Positions 10,835-21,386 of a DNA stretch of 64,000 nucleotides are shown piece after piece. Source of the DNA: Candidatus Gastranaerophilales bacterium (GTDB taxonomy: Bacteria > Cyanobacteriota > Vampirovibrionia > Gastranaerophilales > Gastranaerophilaceae); the NCBI GenBank assembly GCA_016280955.1, contig JAEEHV010000065.1:1-64000 (forward strand), read 5' to 3'. Under the pieces are notes generated by a model. That model ran no database searches. It was not told the origin of the DNA and saw only the letters and a list, made by a program, of their open reading frames with translations. Numbering within the stretch: position 1 is the first letter of the stretch; each line of letters opens with the position of its first letter. The position numbers were made by a program, and so were the translations under genes.

Positions 10835-11290
10835 TTATATCTGTATATCCAGTGTTTTATCCATTATTTTTCTTAATTCTGTTAACATTTCACCAACACG
10901 TGCAATATCACTGTTTGCAATTTGCTCTTTAATTTTTATATAATGAGGACGAATCTTTGATGCTGCGTCTTCTGCCTGATTAATTCCCTTATCGGTTATC
11001 TCAATTAATTTAACGGGACGGTTATTTTTCATCGACAGTTTCCGAACGATTAATCCTTTTTTCTCCAACCCGTCAAGCAGCCTGCCGGTATTTGCCCTGT
11101 CTTTCAATATAAGCTTTGCTATATCACGTTGGCAAAGTTCATTATTTGCAAGCAGAGTGTCGAGTATAGTATATTCCTCTACAGAAATTCCTATATTAAA
11201 TTTTTCGAAAACCTGATTCCCCAACAATTTGCAATATCTTGCAGTAAGTTCTATCTGATAAAATATTGTATTTCTGAAATGCTCTTTCAA
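10835..11290 (-). CDS. MarR-family transcriptional regulator
   Basis: Winged-helix pattern ILDTLLANNELCQRDIAKLILKDRANTGRLLDGLEKKGLIVRKLSMKNNRPVKLIEITDKG; upstream of the HlyD gene. Confidence 0.88.
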   Translation of the reverse strand: MKEHFRNTIFYQIELTARYCKLLGNQVFEKFNIGISVEEYTILDTLLANNELCQRDIAKLILKDRANTGRLLDGLEKKGLIVRKLSMKNNRPVKLIEITDKGINQAEDAASKIRPHYIKIKEQIANSDIARVGEMLTELRKIMDKTLDIQI

Positions 11291-11540
11291 TATAGAATCC
11301 TTTTCAGATTGTGTTTATTTTACTACATGTTGCAAATGCAACACATTTATGTTATCATTCAAATTGTAAAAAATCAAGGGGGGTAAATATATTAAGGTAA
11401 ATGTATTAAGTTAGACATAAACTGCAAATGCATTTTTCCTTTGGGTAAAAACTATAATTTATAAAACTATAAGATAATATAAAAAATAAACTCCCGGCTA
11501 CTAAAAAACAAAATTAACGAAAGGTTGTATAATATAAATT

Positions 11541-12956
11541 ATGAAAAAGTTATTGTCATTAGCTATTTTAATATCAATATTTGGTTCGTCTGCAGTTTAT
11601 GCGGTTAATGATAAGACCGTTTTGAATGCAAGTACGGAAGAAAACGTACAAAAAAATATTTATAAAGAGATTAAAAAACATAAATCACCAAAAGTAAAAC
11701 CGCAAAAAAACAAGTATGAATATATTAACATGCAATGGTGGGGACAGTTTAATGACGAATATCTTAATGATTATATAATTCGTGCTGTTGAGAATAACAA
11801 AGATTTAAAGATGGCAACATTAACAATTGATGAATATTATCAAAATGTTGTTATGCAAAGATCACATGAAATGCCAAATATTTCAGCCGGCTTTTTACCT
11901 GCATATGCCAAAGATCCTTTAACACTAAAATCACACGGTAATTTTGGAATACCGATTATTGCCAGTTATGAAGTTGACCTTTTCGGCAAAAATCACAATA
12001 AAACAACGGCAATAAGAAAGCTGTATGAAGCTTCTATTCTTGACGAACAGGCTGCTTATATTTCAATTGCTTCCGCTGTCGGAACTGTTTATATAAGTAT
12101 CATTAAACTTGATGCTCTGATTGATATGCAGGAAGAAATTGTAGCTTTAAGAAAAGAAATCTCGGAGATTATGACAATATCAAACAATGAAGGTATTGTT
12201 TCTACATCTGACCTTGTAAAAGCAAACAAGGCATACATTGCAGGAACTTCCGACCTTGTTGAACTTAAAAAAGAAAGAACAAAACTTTTGAATCAGCTGG
12301 CAGTTCTAATCGGTGACAGTCCGAATAATATAGAAGAATATAAACGTGCGGATTACAAAACATTTGCTTTCTCGGGAAATATTCCGGAAGAAGTCAGCTC
12401 TGAGATAATTATGAATAGACCTGATTATAAAAAAGCCGAAAAAATACTTGAAAAAGCAGGTATTGATGTTCGTGTCGCAAGAAAAGAGATGCTCCCGCAT
12501 ATAAATCTCGGCGGACTGTTGTTCTTTAACAGCAAATATTTTGAAAGCTTATTTACTACTTCAAACATGTTATGGGGTGTCGGCGGCGGAGTATTGCAGC
12601 CTCTGTTCCAGGGATTTTCTTTAACTGCAAATCTGAAATCTAAAAAAATTATTTATGAAAAAATGCTGCGAAATTATGAAAAAGTTAATCTGACTTCAAT
12701 GCAGGAGGTTAATGATTCGCTTGTATCCGTTAACATGGATAAAGAAAAACTTAATAAGCAGAAAAATATACAAGCTCTTGAGCTAAAAGACTTTGAACTT
12801 ACGGAGGAAAAATATAAACAGGGTGTTATTGCAAAACTCGACCGTGATCAGCAGCAGGAAAATCTGTTAAATGTTCAAAGAATGGTTTATAATACAGAAT
12901 TTGATTGTATGATAGATTATATTAACTACTATAAAGCAGTAGCGGCAAAAGTTTAA
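11541..12956 (+). CDS. TolC/NodT-family outer membrane efflux protein
   Basis: MQWWGQFNDEYLNDYIIRAVENNKDLKMATLTIDEYYQNVVMQRSHEMPNIS; FGKNHNKTTA; GVGGGVLQPLFQGFSLTANLK; signal peptide at N-terminus. Confidence 0.88.
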   Translation: MKKLLSLAILISIFGSSAVYAVNDKTVLNASTEENVQKNIYKEIKKHKSPKVKPQKNKYEYINMQWWGQFNDEYLNDYIIRAVENNKDLKMATLTIDEYYQNVVMQRSHEMPNISAGFLPAYAKDPLTLKSHGNFGIPIIASYEVDLFGKNHNKTTAIRKLYEASILDEQAAYISIASAVGTVYISIIKLDALIDMQEEIVALRKEISEIMTISNNEGIVSTSDLVKANKAYIAGTSDLVELKKERTKLLNQLAVLIGDSPNNIEEYKRADYKTFAFSGNIPEEVSSEIIMNRPDYKKAEKILEKAGIDVRVARKEMLPHINLGGLLFFNSKYFESLFTTSNMLWGVGGGVLQPLFQGFSLTANLKSKKIIYEKMLRNYEKVNLTSMQEVNDSLVSVNMDKEKLNKQKNIQALELKDFELTEEKYKQGVIAKLDRDQQQENLLNVQRMVYNTEFDCMIDYINYYKAVAAKV

Positions 12957-12982
12957 TAATTTTATACCGACTGATATTGTTT

Positions 12983-13477
12983 TTATTTAATATTTTCAAC
13001 TTTTTCGAGCTGCATATCAAAATCGGATTTAATCTTCAGAAACTCTTTTAAACTTTGTCCCTGAGGTGTTTTTAATGCTTCTCTCTCCATGAGCAATCCT
13101 ATTGTACCTATAAACGCCCCGAATCCGGTTAATACTCCTGCAGTTACACCTGTAATTGCACCTATAATATATTTTTTTGCTCCCTTTAATAATTTGACAG
13201 AAGCATAGTATGGAACTGCACACCCCAAAATACAACCTGCCAAAGCTGCTATTCCTGCCTTCAAATTAATATTACTTTTATGTAAATTTTCCGCAAGTGC
13301 ATCAGCATCAATGTTAGACAAATCATCTAACGTCCTCGTGAGCTCTTTGTCGTATTTTTCAAACCTGTCACAATCCCTAACAGGAATAGAATATGTGTAT
13401 ATTTTTTTGCTGTCTGCTATATAGTAATTCTGACGTCCGTTTATCGGGGAGCCGACCTTTTGAAAACCTGCTGACAT
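12983..13477 (-). CDS. hypothetical membrane protein
   Basis: 164-aa ORF with two glycine-rich hydrophobic segments. Confidence 0.55.
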   Translation of the reverse strand: MSAGFQKVGSPINGRQNYYIADSKKIYTYSIPVRDCDRFEKYDKELTRTLDDLSNIDADALAENLHKSNINLKAGIAALAGCILGCAVPYYASVKLLKGAKKYIIGAITGVTAGVLTGFGAFIGTIGLLMEREALKTPQGQSLKEFLKIKSDFDMQLEKVENIK

Positions 13478-13657
13478 ACAACCTCCATTTTAGAAAAAAC
13501 TGATTAATAAAAATTTTTGCTTTTTCAATAATATTATTTTTACAAATCTTTACACGTATAATATATTTGTTATTTACATTAATTTACCGAATACTTAAAA
13601 CTGTTCTTTTTATGTTAGTATATTTGTAAAAACACAGATTTTAATGAGGGTAATAAT

Positions 13658-16600
13658 ATGAAAAAATTTTTAAAGATAACGGGATTTATTATACTGGGCA
13701 TTGTTGCTGCTGTATATCTTTGTTTCTTATTTGTACTTCCCAATGCTATTGATTTGAATCAGTATAAACCTATGGTTCAGGATTTAGCCAAAGAACAGGC
13801 AAATCTGAATGTAGATTTCGGTAATGCAAAAGTTATAACCACACCGCTATTAGGTGCAGGAATTAAGATTGATAACATCAGCATTAAGCTTCCGGATGAT
13901 TCAATACTGTTTGCTGCTGACGGAATAAAAACGAGAATCTCAATTCCCAGCCTGCTTCTTTTGACAGTTAAAGTTTCTTGTTTTGAAGTTGAAAATCCGA
14001 CTGTCAACCTGGAAATTGACAAAGATAATGTTGATTATAAAGTCATAAAACTTGTTGAGGATATTCTTAATTCCAACAAAGAAAAAACCCTCGGAGAAGA
14101 AAAAGTTGTTACAGAAACGTGGTTTAATCCAAACTGGATAAAAATTAAAGTTCCTTGTGCAAAACTTAAAAACTACAAAATTATTGTAAATGACCTAAAA
14201 ACAGGTCACTACCTTGATTTACACGGGGAAGAACTCACTGCCGGATACTTCAACGGAAAAACTGCAAAACTAAAAACTTATGCGGAATTATTCACAGATG
14301 AAAATAAAAACCTTACGGCAAAAATTGATATAAACACATTTTTACCAAAAACCGAACCTTCTCTTGACTCGGAGGATGATCCGGCAGAAAGAATTGATGT
14401 ACCTTTTGTTAACCCTGTTGATTTGTACAGAAATTACAATCTGAAAGCTGATATAGATACAAAATTAAAAATAAGAGAACATAAAGGTGATATTACATCA
14501 TACGGTCATTTGAACATTGATGGTGTAACACTGAAAGTATCTCACCTGCAACTACCGGAAAGTTACATTCACATTAAAACATTTAACCATACTGCTGATT
14601 TGGATACAAATATTTATCCTGCTCAGGAACAAAATATTCAACTTCAGGGAAAACTTAATTACAGCAAACACCCCTGGATTAATATGAATATTAAAACCGG
14701 CACAATACAGTTTAATGATATGCTTATTTTGGGCAAAGCATTTCTGGATTCACTCAGAATACCAAACGAACTGGCTCAATTTAAAGCAGAAGGTTTTGTT
14801 GCCGCTGATTGCTATATTAAATCCAATTTTAAAAAACTTAAATCAAACGGATTTATTAAAGTTCAAAACGGCGGACTTTCCGTAAGAAATTTGGGACAGG
14901 TTATATCGGGAGCAAATATTAAAATTCTTTTGGATAATAATATTCTTAATATAGAAAATTCCAGTTTATACGTTAATAAATCGAAAGTCACTGTTGACGG
15001 AACAATTAATGAAAAATCCGTTGCAGATATAAAAATTCAGACAGACAAATTACCGCTGCCGGCTTTATTCTATACTTTTGCACCAAAAGAACAGAGAAGA
15101 GCTTATGATTTCCGTTCAGGCGACATTACACTGGATGCGGCAATAAACGGTAAGCTCAAAGAAGTCGTTGCCACCGGAAAATTTAATCTGGATAATTTGA
15201 ACCTTTCCGACAGAAAACAATCATTCAATATAAAAGATAATAAATTATCAGGAGAAATTACCTGTAACACCAAAAAGAAAACTATTGTCGGAAACATCAA
15301 AAACAATGACTTTATTTTCAGTTTAATTAAAAATAATTCTACCGTCCGCATTCCGCAGCTTGAAATTGGTGTTGCGGATAAAAACATCTACATTCCGGAA
15401 AATAAAATTTTATTTAACGAAAAATCCGAAATCAAATTTTCCGGAGATATTATAGATTATGAAAAACTGAAGAGCATTGCATTAAACGCAAAAGGAGATA
15501 TCTCAACCGATGATTTAATAAAATTAATCGGAAAAGATTTGAAGCCGTTTATTCATTCGCAAGGCTCAATACCGGTAAAATTATCCGTTGAAGGCAATCA
15601 TAAAAAACAAACTGTTGCTGCACAGGCTCTTGCTGACAAAGATAACTTTATAACACCTGTTGATTTAACCGAACTGGGCGGAAAACAAACTTCTTTACAA
15701 GCTATTGTTGATTTGAAACCCGGAAGAATTAAAATTAAAAAAACAGGCATTTATATCAGAACAGTAACCATAGATGAAAAAGGAAACGAAATAATAAACC
15801 TTGACGATATAGTTGATATAGACGGTACAGTTGCAGGAGAGAGAATAAACCTTATAAAAATTAATTTTCCGAAAATTGTCAGCGGAAAAATATATGCATT
15901 TCCAAAATCTTCTTTTGTAAGAGATAAAGCAAAACTGTTCGTTTACGGTCAGGTATCAAATCCGATAATCAGAGGCGGAGTAAATGTCAGGGAATTAAAA
16001 ATACCTGAGTTATTAACCTCTCTTGATAATGTCAGATTAGATTTTAAAGGTCATACTTTGGGCTTTAATCTTCAAAACATTTTATTAAACGGTTCGGATA
16101 TCAGTCTTAATGGTGATTTAGACTTAAACCCTTCACCAATTCTAAACCTTTCCGGAGTTAATGTAAGCTCAAATAATATTGTTCTTGAAAAAATGCTGAA
16201 GGTTGTTGATTTAGCAATGAAGTATGTACCGGCAGGAACAAATAACGGCAGCAATAGCGGCAATTCCCAATCTGCCGACATTCCTGTTGCAATTCAGAGC
16301 GGCAGCATTGATATGAAAAGAATCCAAACCGGAAATATCGTTGTTTCAAATACAACATCAAGAATGGTATTAAGACAAAATATTTTAGGTCTGAGAGGAC
16401 TCCGTACAAACATCTTTAACGGCAGAGTTAACGGAGATGTTTTTGTTAATCTGGTAAAAACACTTGTTAATGTAGATTTGTCAGGTGAAAATATCAGTGT
16501 TGCGAAAGCAATGCTTGATGCTGCAGGAATGAAAGATATGCTCTCGGGAACTGCTAAATTTAATGCAAAACTCTCAATTGACGGAGCAGCAAAAACAGTT

Positions 16601-17413
16601 GAAGAACAAATGAAAGGTATTTCAGGTGACGTTAATTTCAGTGTTCTTAACGGTCAGTTTGGACCGTTTGGTAAAATCGAAAACCTTATTATTGCAGAAA
16701 ATATTCGTGAATCACAATTCTTCCAAACAGCTTTGGGCGGAATAATAAACTCACTGACTTCGATAGATACCACCCATTTTGATGAACTTAACGGCAGTCT
16801 TAATTTTGAAGACGGTGTGTGCCACATAAAAGAAATAACCTCTTTAGGTAATGTCTTAACTTTACATGTTTTTGGTGATTTTGATTTGGTTAAAAATTAT
16901 GCAGATATGAAAGTCCGGGCTAAGATGTCATCAATTATTTCAAAAGTCCTCGGACCATTGAATGCAATTAACCCTGTCAACATTATGAACAGTGCTGCAA
17001 GCATGAATGTAGTAACAGCAAAAGCATTCTCATTATTCTGTGAAGTTATTCCTGAAGATGAACTTTCAACACTTCCTGCTTTTGAAAACAGTTATGTAGA
17101 TTCGGGAGCAGCAAAATTCCAGCTCGAAGTCAGAGGTGATGCAGCAAAACCACTTACACTGGTTAAATCATTCAAATGGCTTACTTCAAAAACAGAGTAT
17201 GATGAAGCTGTTGATTATGTAAATTCACTGCCCGACCAAATAGAGGGTTCAACAGCAACTAATATAGAAGAAGCTATCGCTGAAGCTAAAGCTCTTGAAG
17301 CAGAAAAGAAAACTCTTAAATATAAAGTAAAACATATATTTGTAAAAGAGAACAACAAGAAAAAATCTGCTGAAGAAACAAAACAAGAAGTTGTTGAAAC
17401 AACAGAAGAATAA
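13658..17413 (+). CDS. AsmA-family large protein
   Basis: 1251 aa; single N-terminal TM helix, beta-rich body, C-terminal AsmA-like region (KDMLSGTAKFNAKLSIDGAAKTVEEQMKGISGDVNFSVLNGQFGPFGKIENL). Confidence 0.8.
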   Translation: MKKFLKITGFIILGIVAAVYLCFLFVLPNAIDLNQYKPMVQDLAKEQANLNVDFGNAKVITTPLLGAGIKIDNISIKLPDDSILFAADGIKTRISIPSLLLLTVKVSCFEVENPTVNLEIDKDNVDYKVIKLVEDILNSNKEKTLGEEKVVTETWFNPNWIKIKVPCAKLKNYKIIVNDLKTGHYLDLHGEELTAGYFNGKTAKLKTYAELFTDENKNLTAKIDINTFLPKTEPSLDSEDDPAERIDVPFVNPVDLYRNYNLKADIDTKLKIREHKGDITSYGHLNIDGVTLKVSHLQLPESYIHIKTFNHTADLDTNIYPAQEQNIQLQGKLNYSKHPWINMNIKTGTIQFNDMLILGKAFLDSLRIPNELAQFKAEGFVAADCYIKSNFKKLKSNGFIKVQNGGLSVRNLGQVISGANIKILLDNNILNIENSSLYVNKSKVTVDGTINEKSVADIKIQTDKLPLPALFYTFAPKEQRRAYDFRSGDITLDAAINGKLKEVVATGKFNLDNLNLSDRKQSFNIKDNKLSGEITCNTKKKTIVGNIKNNDFIFSLIKNNSTVRIPQLEIGVADKNIYIPENKILFNEKSEIKFSGDIIDYEKLKSIALNAKGDISTDDLIKLIGKDLKPFIHSQGSIPVKLSVEGNHKKQTVAAQALADKDNFITPVDLTELGGKQTSLQAIVDLKPGRIKIKKTGIYIRTVTIDEKGNEIINLDDIVDIDGTVAGERINLIKINFPKIVSGKIYAFPKSSFVRDKAKLFVYGQVSNPIIRGGVNVRELKIPELLTSLDNVRLDFKGHTLGFNLQNILLNGSDISLNGDLDLNPSPILNLSGVNVSSNNIVLEKMLKVVDLAMKYVPAGTNNGSNSGNSQSADIPVAIQSGSIDMKRIQTGNIVVSNTTSRMVLRQNILGLRGLRTNIFNGRVNGDVFVNLVKTLVNVDLSGENISVAKAMLDAAGMKDMLSGTAKFNAKLSIDGAAKTVEEQMKGISGDVNFSVLNGQFGPFGKIENLIIAENIRESQFFQTALGGIINSLTSIDTTHFDELNGSLNFEDGVCHIKEITSLGNVLTLHVFGDFDLVKNYADMKVRAKMSSIISKVLGPLNAINPVNIMNSAASMNVVTAKAFSLFCEVIPEDELSTLPAFENSYVDSGAAKFQLEVRGDAAKPLTLVKSFKWLTSKTEYDEAVDYVNSLPDQIEGSTATNIEEAIAEAKALEAEKKTLKYKVKHIFVKENNKKKSAEETKQEVVETTEE

Positions 17414-17423
17414 ATATAACAAA

Positions 17424-17457
17424 AAGCAGGGGTGGGAAAATTCCCACCACCTGTTTT
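17424..17457. terminator. intrinsic terminator-like hairpin
   Basis: caggggtgggaa aa ttcccaccacctg followed by T-rich sequence. Confidence 0.65.
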
Positions 17458-17487
17458 AGTTTAAAAATATTTAACCACAAAAAATAT

Positions 17488-17685
17488 TTACCCCCGTTTT
17501 ACGACAGTAGTAATTTGTTCGCCATAGCTGTTAACACAACCATTGGTTTCTTCGATTGTGTAGCTGATTTCACTATCTTCAGCTTTCTGTTTTTCTGCAA
17601 ATTCTTCTGCTGATTTTAAATCTTTAAATTCTGCTGCCATATCGGGTTCAAAATATGATGGTTTGTCAATGTAAACTTGAAACAT
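17488..17685 (-). CDS. small hypothetical protein
   Basis: MFQVYIDKPSYFEPDMAAEFKDLKSAEEFAEKQKAEDSEISYTIEETNGCVNSYGEQITTVVKRG; preceded by aaaggagagt-type RBS (start inside track ORF). Confidence 0.65.
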   Translation of the reverse strand: MFQVYIDKPSYFEPDMAAEFKDLKSAEEFAEKQKAEDSEISYTIEETNGCVNSYGEQITTVVKRG

Positions 17686-17774
17686 AATACTCTCCTTTTT
17701 TCTTTTATTATATGACCGTAAAACCAAAAATGTAAACAGTTGAATTTATCGTATTTTTTGGATAAAAAAGAGAT

Positions 17775-18776
17775 ATGAGTGAAAAAAAGAAAAAGATTTT
17801 ATTCATTAATTTTGGCGGAATAGGAGATGAAATACTGTTTCTGCCGACAATTATTTCAATAAAAAAAGAATTCCCAAACTCTTATATCACACTGGCACTT
17901 GAGCCCAGAAGCAAAGGGATTTTAACTCTCACCGATATAATAGACGAAACTTTGTTTGCGGATATAAAAAACAGTAACAAATTTATATCTCTGCTTAAAT
18001 TACTTATGAGTATTTGGACAAAAAAGTTTGATATTGTAATTTCTTCGGGAGCAAATAAACTGATTTCTCTGTTTTTATTTTCAACTTTTATCCCGAAAAA
18101 ATACGGATACGATTCAGGGAAACTCAGCCGGATATTATTAACGGATACCGCAGAACTTAATAAAAACCAGTATGCTGCATATATGTACCATGATTTAATA
18201 AGAACCCTGACAGATAAAAATACGTTGCTGCCCGAAATAAATACAAAATCTTATGATAAAGAACCCGATACCGTTTTAATTCATCCGGGTGTCAGTCAAA
18301 TGAGTATTAAAAAAGGTATTATTAAAACTGTTTCAAAAGAAATATGGGCAGAAGTTACGGAAAAACTTGCCGACAGAGGTAAAAAAGTTATTCTTGCAGG
18401 TGGTCCTGATGATAAAGAAACTATAGAATATATTACGGAAAAAGTTCCTGCTGAAAAATTTGTTAATTCATACGGCAAAACAAAAAATCTGAGAGAACTT
18501 GCAGAACTTATTTCTAAATCAGAAATATTTTTATGTTCGGATTCTGCACCGCTTCACATTGCCGTCGCTCTTGGGGTGAAGACCTTTGCTATTTTTGGCT
18601 CAACAGATGACAAAAAATTAATTCCGCCAAACGGAAGTGTAACCCCGATAAAAGCAGCAAATTGTACTTGCCCGCTCCGCCCATGTCTGTGGGAAAAACG
18701 ACAGACAAGCTGTGAAAGCCTTGATTGCCTTAAAATCAGCTCGGAGGAAATTGTTGAAAAGGTTATCGGCTTATAA
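17775..18776 (+). CDS. glycosyltransferase family 9 (heptosyltransferase-like)
   Basis: ILFINFGGIGDEILFLPTI...ILAGGPDDKETIEYI...EIFLCSDSAPLHIAVALGVKTFAIFGSTD. Confidence 0.88.
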   Translation: MSEKKKKILFINFGGIGDEILFLPTIISIKKEFPNSYITLALEPRSKGILTLTDIIDETLFADIKNSNKFISLLKLLMSIWTKKFDIVISSGANKLISLFLFSTFIPKKYGYDSGKLSRILLTDTAELNKNQYAAYMYHDLIRTLTDKNTLLPEINTKSYDKEPDTVLIHPGVSQMSIKKGIIKTVSKEIWAEVTEKLADRGKKVILAGGPDDKETIEYITEKVPAEKFVNSYGKTKNLRELAELISKSEIFLCSDSAPLHIAVALGVKTFAIFGSTDDKKLIPPNGSVTPIKAANCTCPLRPCLWEKRQTSCESLDCLKISSEEIVEKVIGL

Positions 18777-18832
18777 ATTTTTCATGTTTATTTTATAATT
18801 ATCCAAGGAAATATATATAAACGAGGATAATT

Positions 18833-20554
18833 ATGTTAAAAGATTTTTTCTTAAAAGAAGTTGATGCCGGAATAAAAGAAGCAGTTAAAGCAAACAAACT
18901 CGGTCAAATGGGAGTAAATGACAAATATACCCTTATCATTGAAAAGCCGAAGAATCCTGAATTTGGAGATTTTGCGGTTAATGTTTCTTCACTTGCCCGC
19001 CAGGCTAAAATTGCTCCGCCAATGATTGCTAATGCTATTGTCGAACAATTATCAAAAGAAAACTATACAGTTTCCGTTGTCGGCGGATTTATCAACTTCA
19101 AAATAAGCGATAACCTTTTAGCAAATACTATAGAAGAAATCTTGAATAAAAAAGAAAACTACGGTCGCGGTGAAGGGATAAATAAGGAAAAAATCCTTCT
19201 TGAATACGTTTCAGCAAACCCGACAGGTCCGTTCCACATAGGTCACGGTCGTTGGGCAGCAATGGGAAGTGCTTTGGCTAACCTTCTCAAATTCTACGGA
19301 CATGAAGTTTATCAGGAATTTTACATTAATGATGCAGGAAGTCAGATTCAAAAACTGGGCAATTCACTGAAAATCAGAATCCAGCAGGAATTAGGCGAAG
19401 ATATTGATTTCCCGACAGACGAGATTGAAAGAAAAAACTTCTACCCCGGCGACTATTTAATACCCGTTGCAAAAAAATTCTTACAGGAACACCCTGAAAT
19501 TGATGTCCACACATGCGATATTCAGGTTCTTTGCGACTATGCAAAAGCTGAAATGGAAGCCTGCCAAAGAAAACTCCTCGAAGGATTCAGAGTACATTTT
19601 GACAAATTTTATTCCGAACTCGATTTGCATAAATCAGGTAAAGTTGAAAAAAGATATAAAGAACTTATGGATAAAGGATTTTTGTACGAACAAGACGGTG
19701 CAATGTGGTTTAAATCCACTCAGTACGGCGACGATCAGGACCGTGTTATTAAGAAAGCAGACGGCTCTAATACATATCTGACAGCCGATATTGCGTATCA
19801 CGCAGACAAATTTGACCGTGGTTTTGACAGACTTATTGATATCTGGGGTGCTGACCATCACGGCTATATTGCAAGAGTTAAGGCATCGCTTGAAGCTCTC
19901 GGTTACAATCCTGATATGCTGGAAGTTCTTCTCGGACAACTTGTTAACCTTCTTATTGACGGCAATGAAGTCAGAATGGGTAAACGTAAAAATATGGTTA
20001 CATTAGACGACTTAATCGAAGAAGTCGGTGTAGATGCAACCCGTTACTGGATGGAGATGAGAAACATTGATATGACACTCGATTTTGATATCGAACTCGC
20101 AAAACGTTCAACAGATGAAAACCCTGTTTTCTACGTTCAGTATGCTTATGCCCGTGTTTGTTCAATTCTCAGGAATGCAGTAAATGAAAAAATTAACCCC
20201 GAGACAGGTGAAAAAACTCCCGCACCTATGACTAAACCGGAGCTTGATAATCTGTTCGGTAATTTTGATAAAACCCTGATTCTGAAAACAGCAGCCAGTG
20301 CAAAAACACTTATTCTTAAACTTGAAGAATTTAAATCGGTTATTGCATCTTCAGCTCAAAACAGAACCGTTTACACAATTTGCCGATACGTTCAGGAGCT
20401 GGCACAGGAATTTCATTCCTTCTACAATTCAAACCGTGTAATAAGCGACGATAAAGAGTTAATGAACGCAAGGCTCGGATTGGTTGAAGCAATCAGAATT
20501 ACACTCAAGAATGCTCTTGATATCCTGGCAGTTTCCGCTCCCGAAAAGATGTAG
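18833..20554 (+). CDS. argS: arginyl-tRNA synthetase
   Basis: VSANPTGPFHIGHGRWAAMGSALANLLKFYGHEVYQEFYINDAGSQIQKLG; GADHHGYIARVKASLEALGY; C-terminal anticodon-binding region. Confidence 0.97.
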   Translation: MLKDFFLKEVDAGIKEAVKANKLGQMGVNDKYTLIIEKPKNPEFGDFAVNVSSLARQAKIAPPMIANAIVEQLSKENYTVSVVGGFINFKISDNLLANTIEEILNKKENYGRGEGINKEKILLEYVSANPTGPFHIGHGRWAAMGSALANLLKFYGHEVYQEFYINDAGSQIQKLGNSLKIRIQQELGEDIDFPTDEIERKNFYPGDYLIPVAKKFLQEHPEIDVHTCDIQVLCDYAKAEMEACQRKLLEGFRVHFDKFYSELDLHKSGKVEKRYKELMDKGFLYEQDGAMWFKSTQYGDDQDRVIKKADGSNTYLTADIAYHADKFDRGFDRLIDIWGADHHGYIARVKASLEALGYNPDMLEVLLGQLVNLLIDGNEVRMGKRKNMVTLDDLIEEVGVDATRYWMEMRNIDMTLDFDIELAKRSTDENPVFYVQYAYARVCSILRNAVNEKINPETGEKTPAPMTKPELDNLFGNFDKTLILKTAASAKTLILKLEEFKSVIASSAQNRTVYTICRYVQELAQEFHSFYNSNRVISDDKELMNARLGLVEAIRITLKNALDILAVSAPEKM

Positions 20555-20666
20555 GGGCAGGGGTAATTTATTAACGATTGGCATACAGAAAATTTGACAC
20601 GAAACCCTTGATTTTTGGTTATGTTTTAAGTATCATTATACATGCACTTCGTCGAAAGTATATTAA

Positions 20667-20743
20667 CGGGATGTAGCGCAGCTTGGTAGCGCACTTCGCT
20701 TGGGACGAAGGGGTCGCACGTTCAAATCGTGTCATCCCGACCA
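20667..20743 (+). tRNA. tRNA-Pro (anticodon TGG), CCA encoded
   Basis: cgggatgtagcgcagcttggtagcgcacttcgcttgggacgaaggggtcgcacgttcaaatcgtgtcatcccgacca folds as a cloverleaf; loop ct-TGG-ga. Confidence 0.95.
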
Positions 20744-20744
20744 T

Positions 20745-20782
20745 ATAAAAAAAAGAACTTATCATAAGATAAGTTCTTTTTT
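20745..20782. terminator. terminator after tRNA-Pro
   Basis: aaaaaagaacttatc ataa gataagttctttttt. Confidence 0.8.
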
Positions 20783-20805
20783 CTTATATTTATAGGTTTA
20801 AAAAC

Positions 20806-20937
20806 CTATATCCAACCCAAGTCATCGAGCCATAAATATACTGTATCTATTTCTTTATCAGAATCTGCATTATCCATTTTTTTCTCAGCAGGATAATCAA
20901 ACGTAGCAACGTAATCATACTCATCTATGACATTCAT
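20806..20937 (-). CDS. 43-aa microprotein, paralog A
   Basis: Manual translation MNVIDEYDYVATFDYPAEKKMDNADSDKEIDTVYLWLDDLGWI*; RBS AAGGGGGAC 8 nt upstream; clear similarity to the neighbouring 42-aa ORF. Confidence 0.8.
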   Translation of the reverse strand: MNVIDEYDYVATFDYPAEKKMDNADSDKEIDTVYLWLDDLGWI

Positions 20938-21016
20938 ACGCAAGTCCCCCTTTATCTATATTTAATATTTTCCCTTTGTTAAAATTCTTGTTGATTCCTC
21001 AAAACACAAATATCTA

Positions 21017-21145
21017 TTATACCCAGCCTAAATCATCAAGCCATTGATTAATAGAATTGCATTCAGAACTAACATCTGCATTTTCACTTTTATCGTCAAT
21101 GTAATCAAATGTTGAAACGTGATCAAATTCATCAATAATGTTCAT
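21017..21145 (-). CDS. 42-aa microprotein, paralog B
   Basis: Manual translation MNIIDEFDHVSTFDYIDDKSENADVSSECNSINQWLDDLGWV*; RBS AAAGGAAAT upstream; shares MN[VI]IDE[YF]DxV[AS]TFDY and WLDDLGW with paralog A. Confidence 0.8.
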   Translation of the reverse strand: MNIIDEFDHVSTFDYIDDKSENADVSSECNSINQWLDDLGWV

Positions 21146-21386
21146 TTTTAATTTCCTTTTTTCTTACCGCTTGTATATTAATAAAAATATTTTAAAAGTC
21201 ATAATTTCAATACTTAAAATTTTTGTTACAAAACTTTACAATATCAAATGCTCAAGATACTTTGTATTTGAGCAAACAGTTGTAATTGATACGGTATAGC
21301 CCTTTTTATTATTACAAATGAAGAATCTTAAAAAGATTCTTCTAAAAAAATATGTTATAATTACATTAACATCAGAGGGAGGTTTT

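Noticed and set aside
19467-20006. Alternative-frame ORFs inside argS
   Set aside because: Overlap a clear argS reading frame; no independent support.
20594-20625. TTGACA ... TTATGTT as a tRNA-Pro promoter
   Set aside because: Perfect -35 but spacing to a plausible -10 is 19-20 bp; not strong enough to call.
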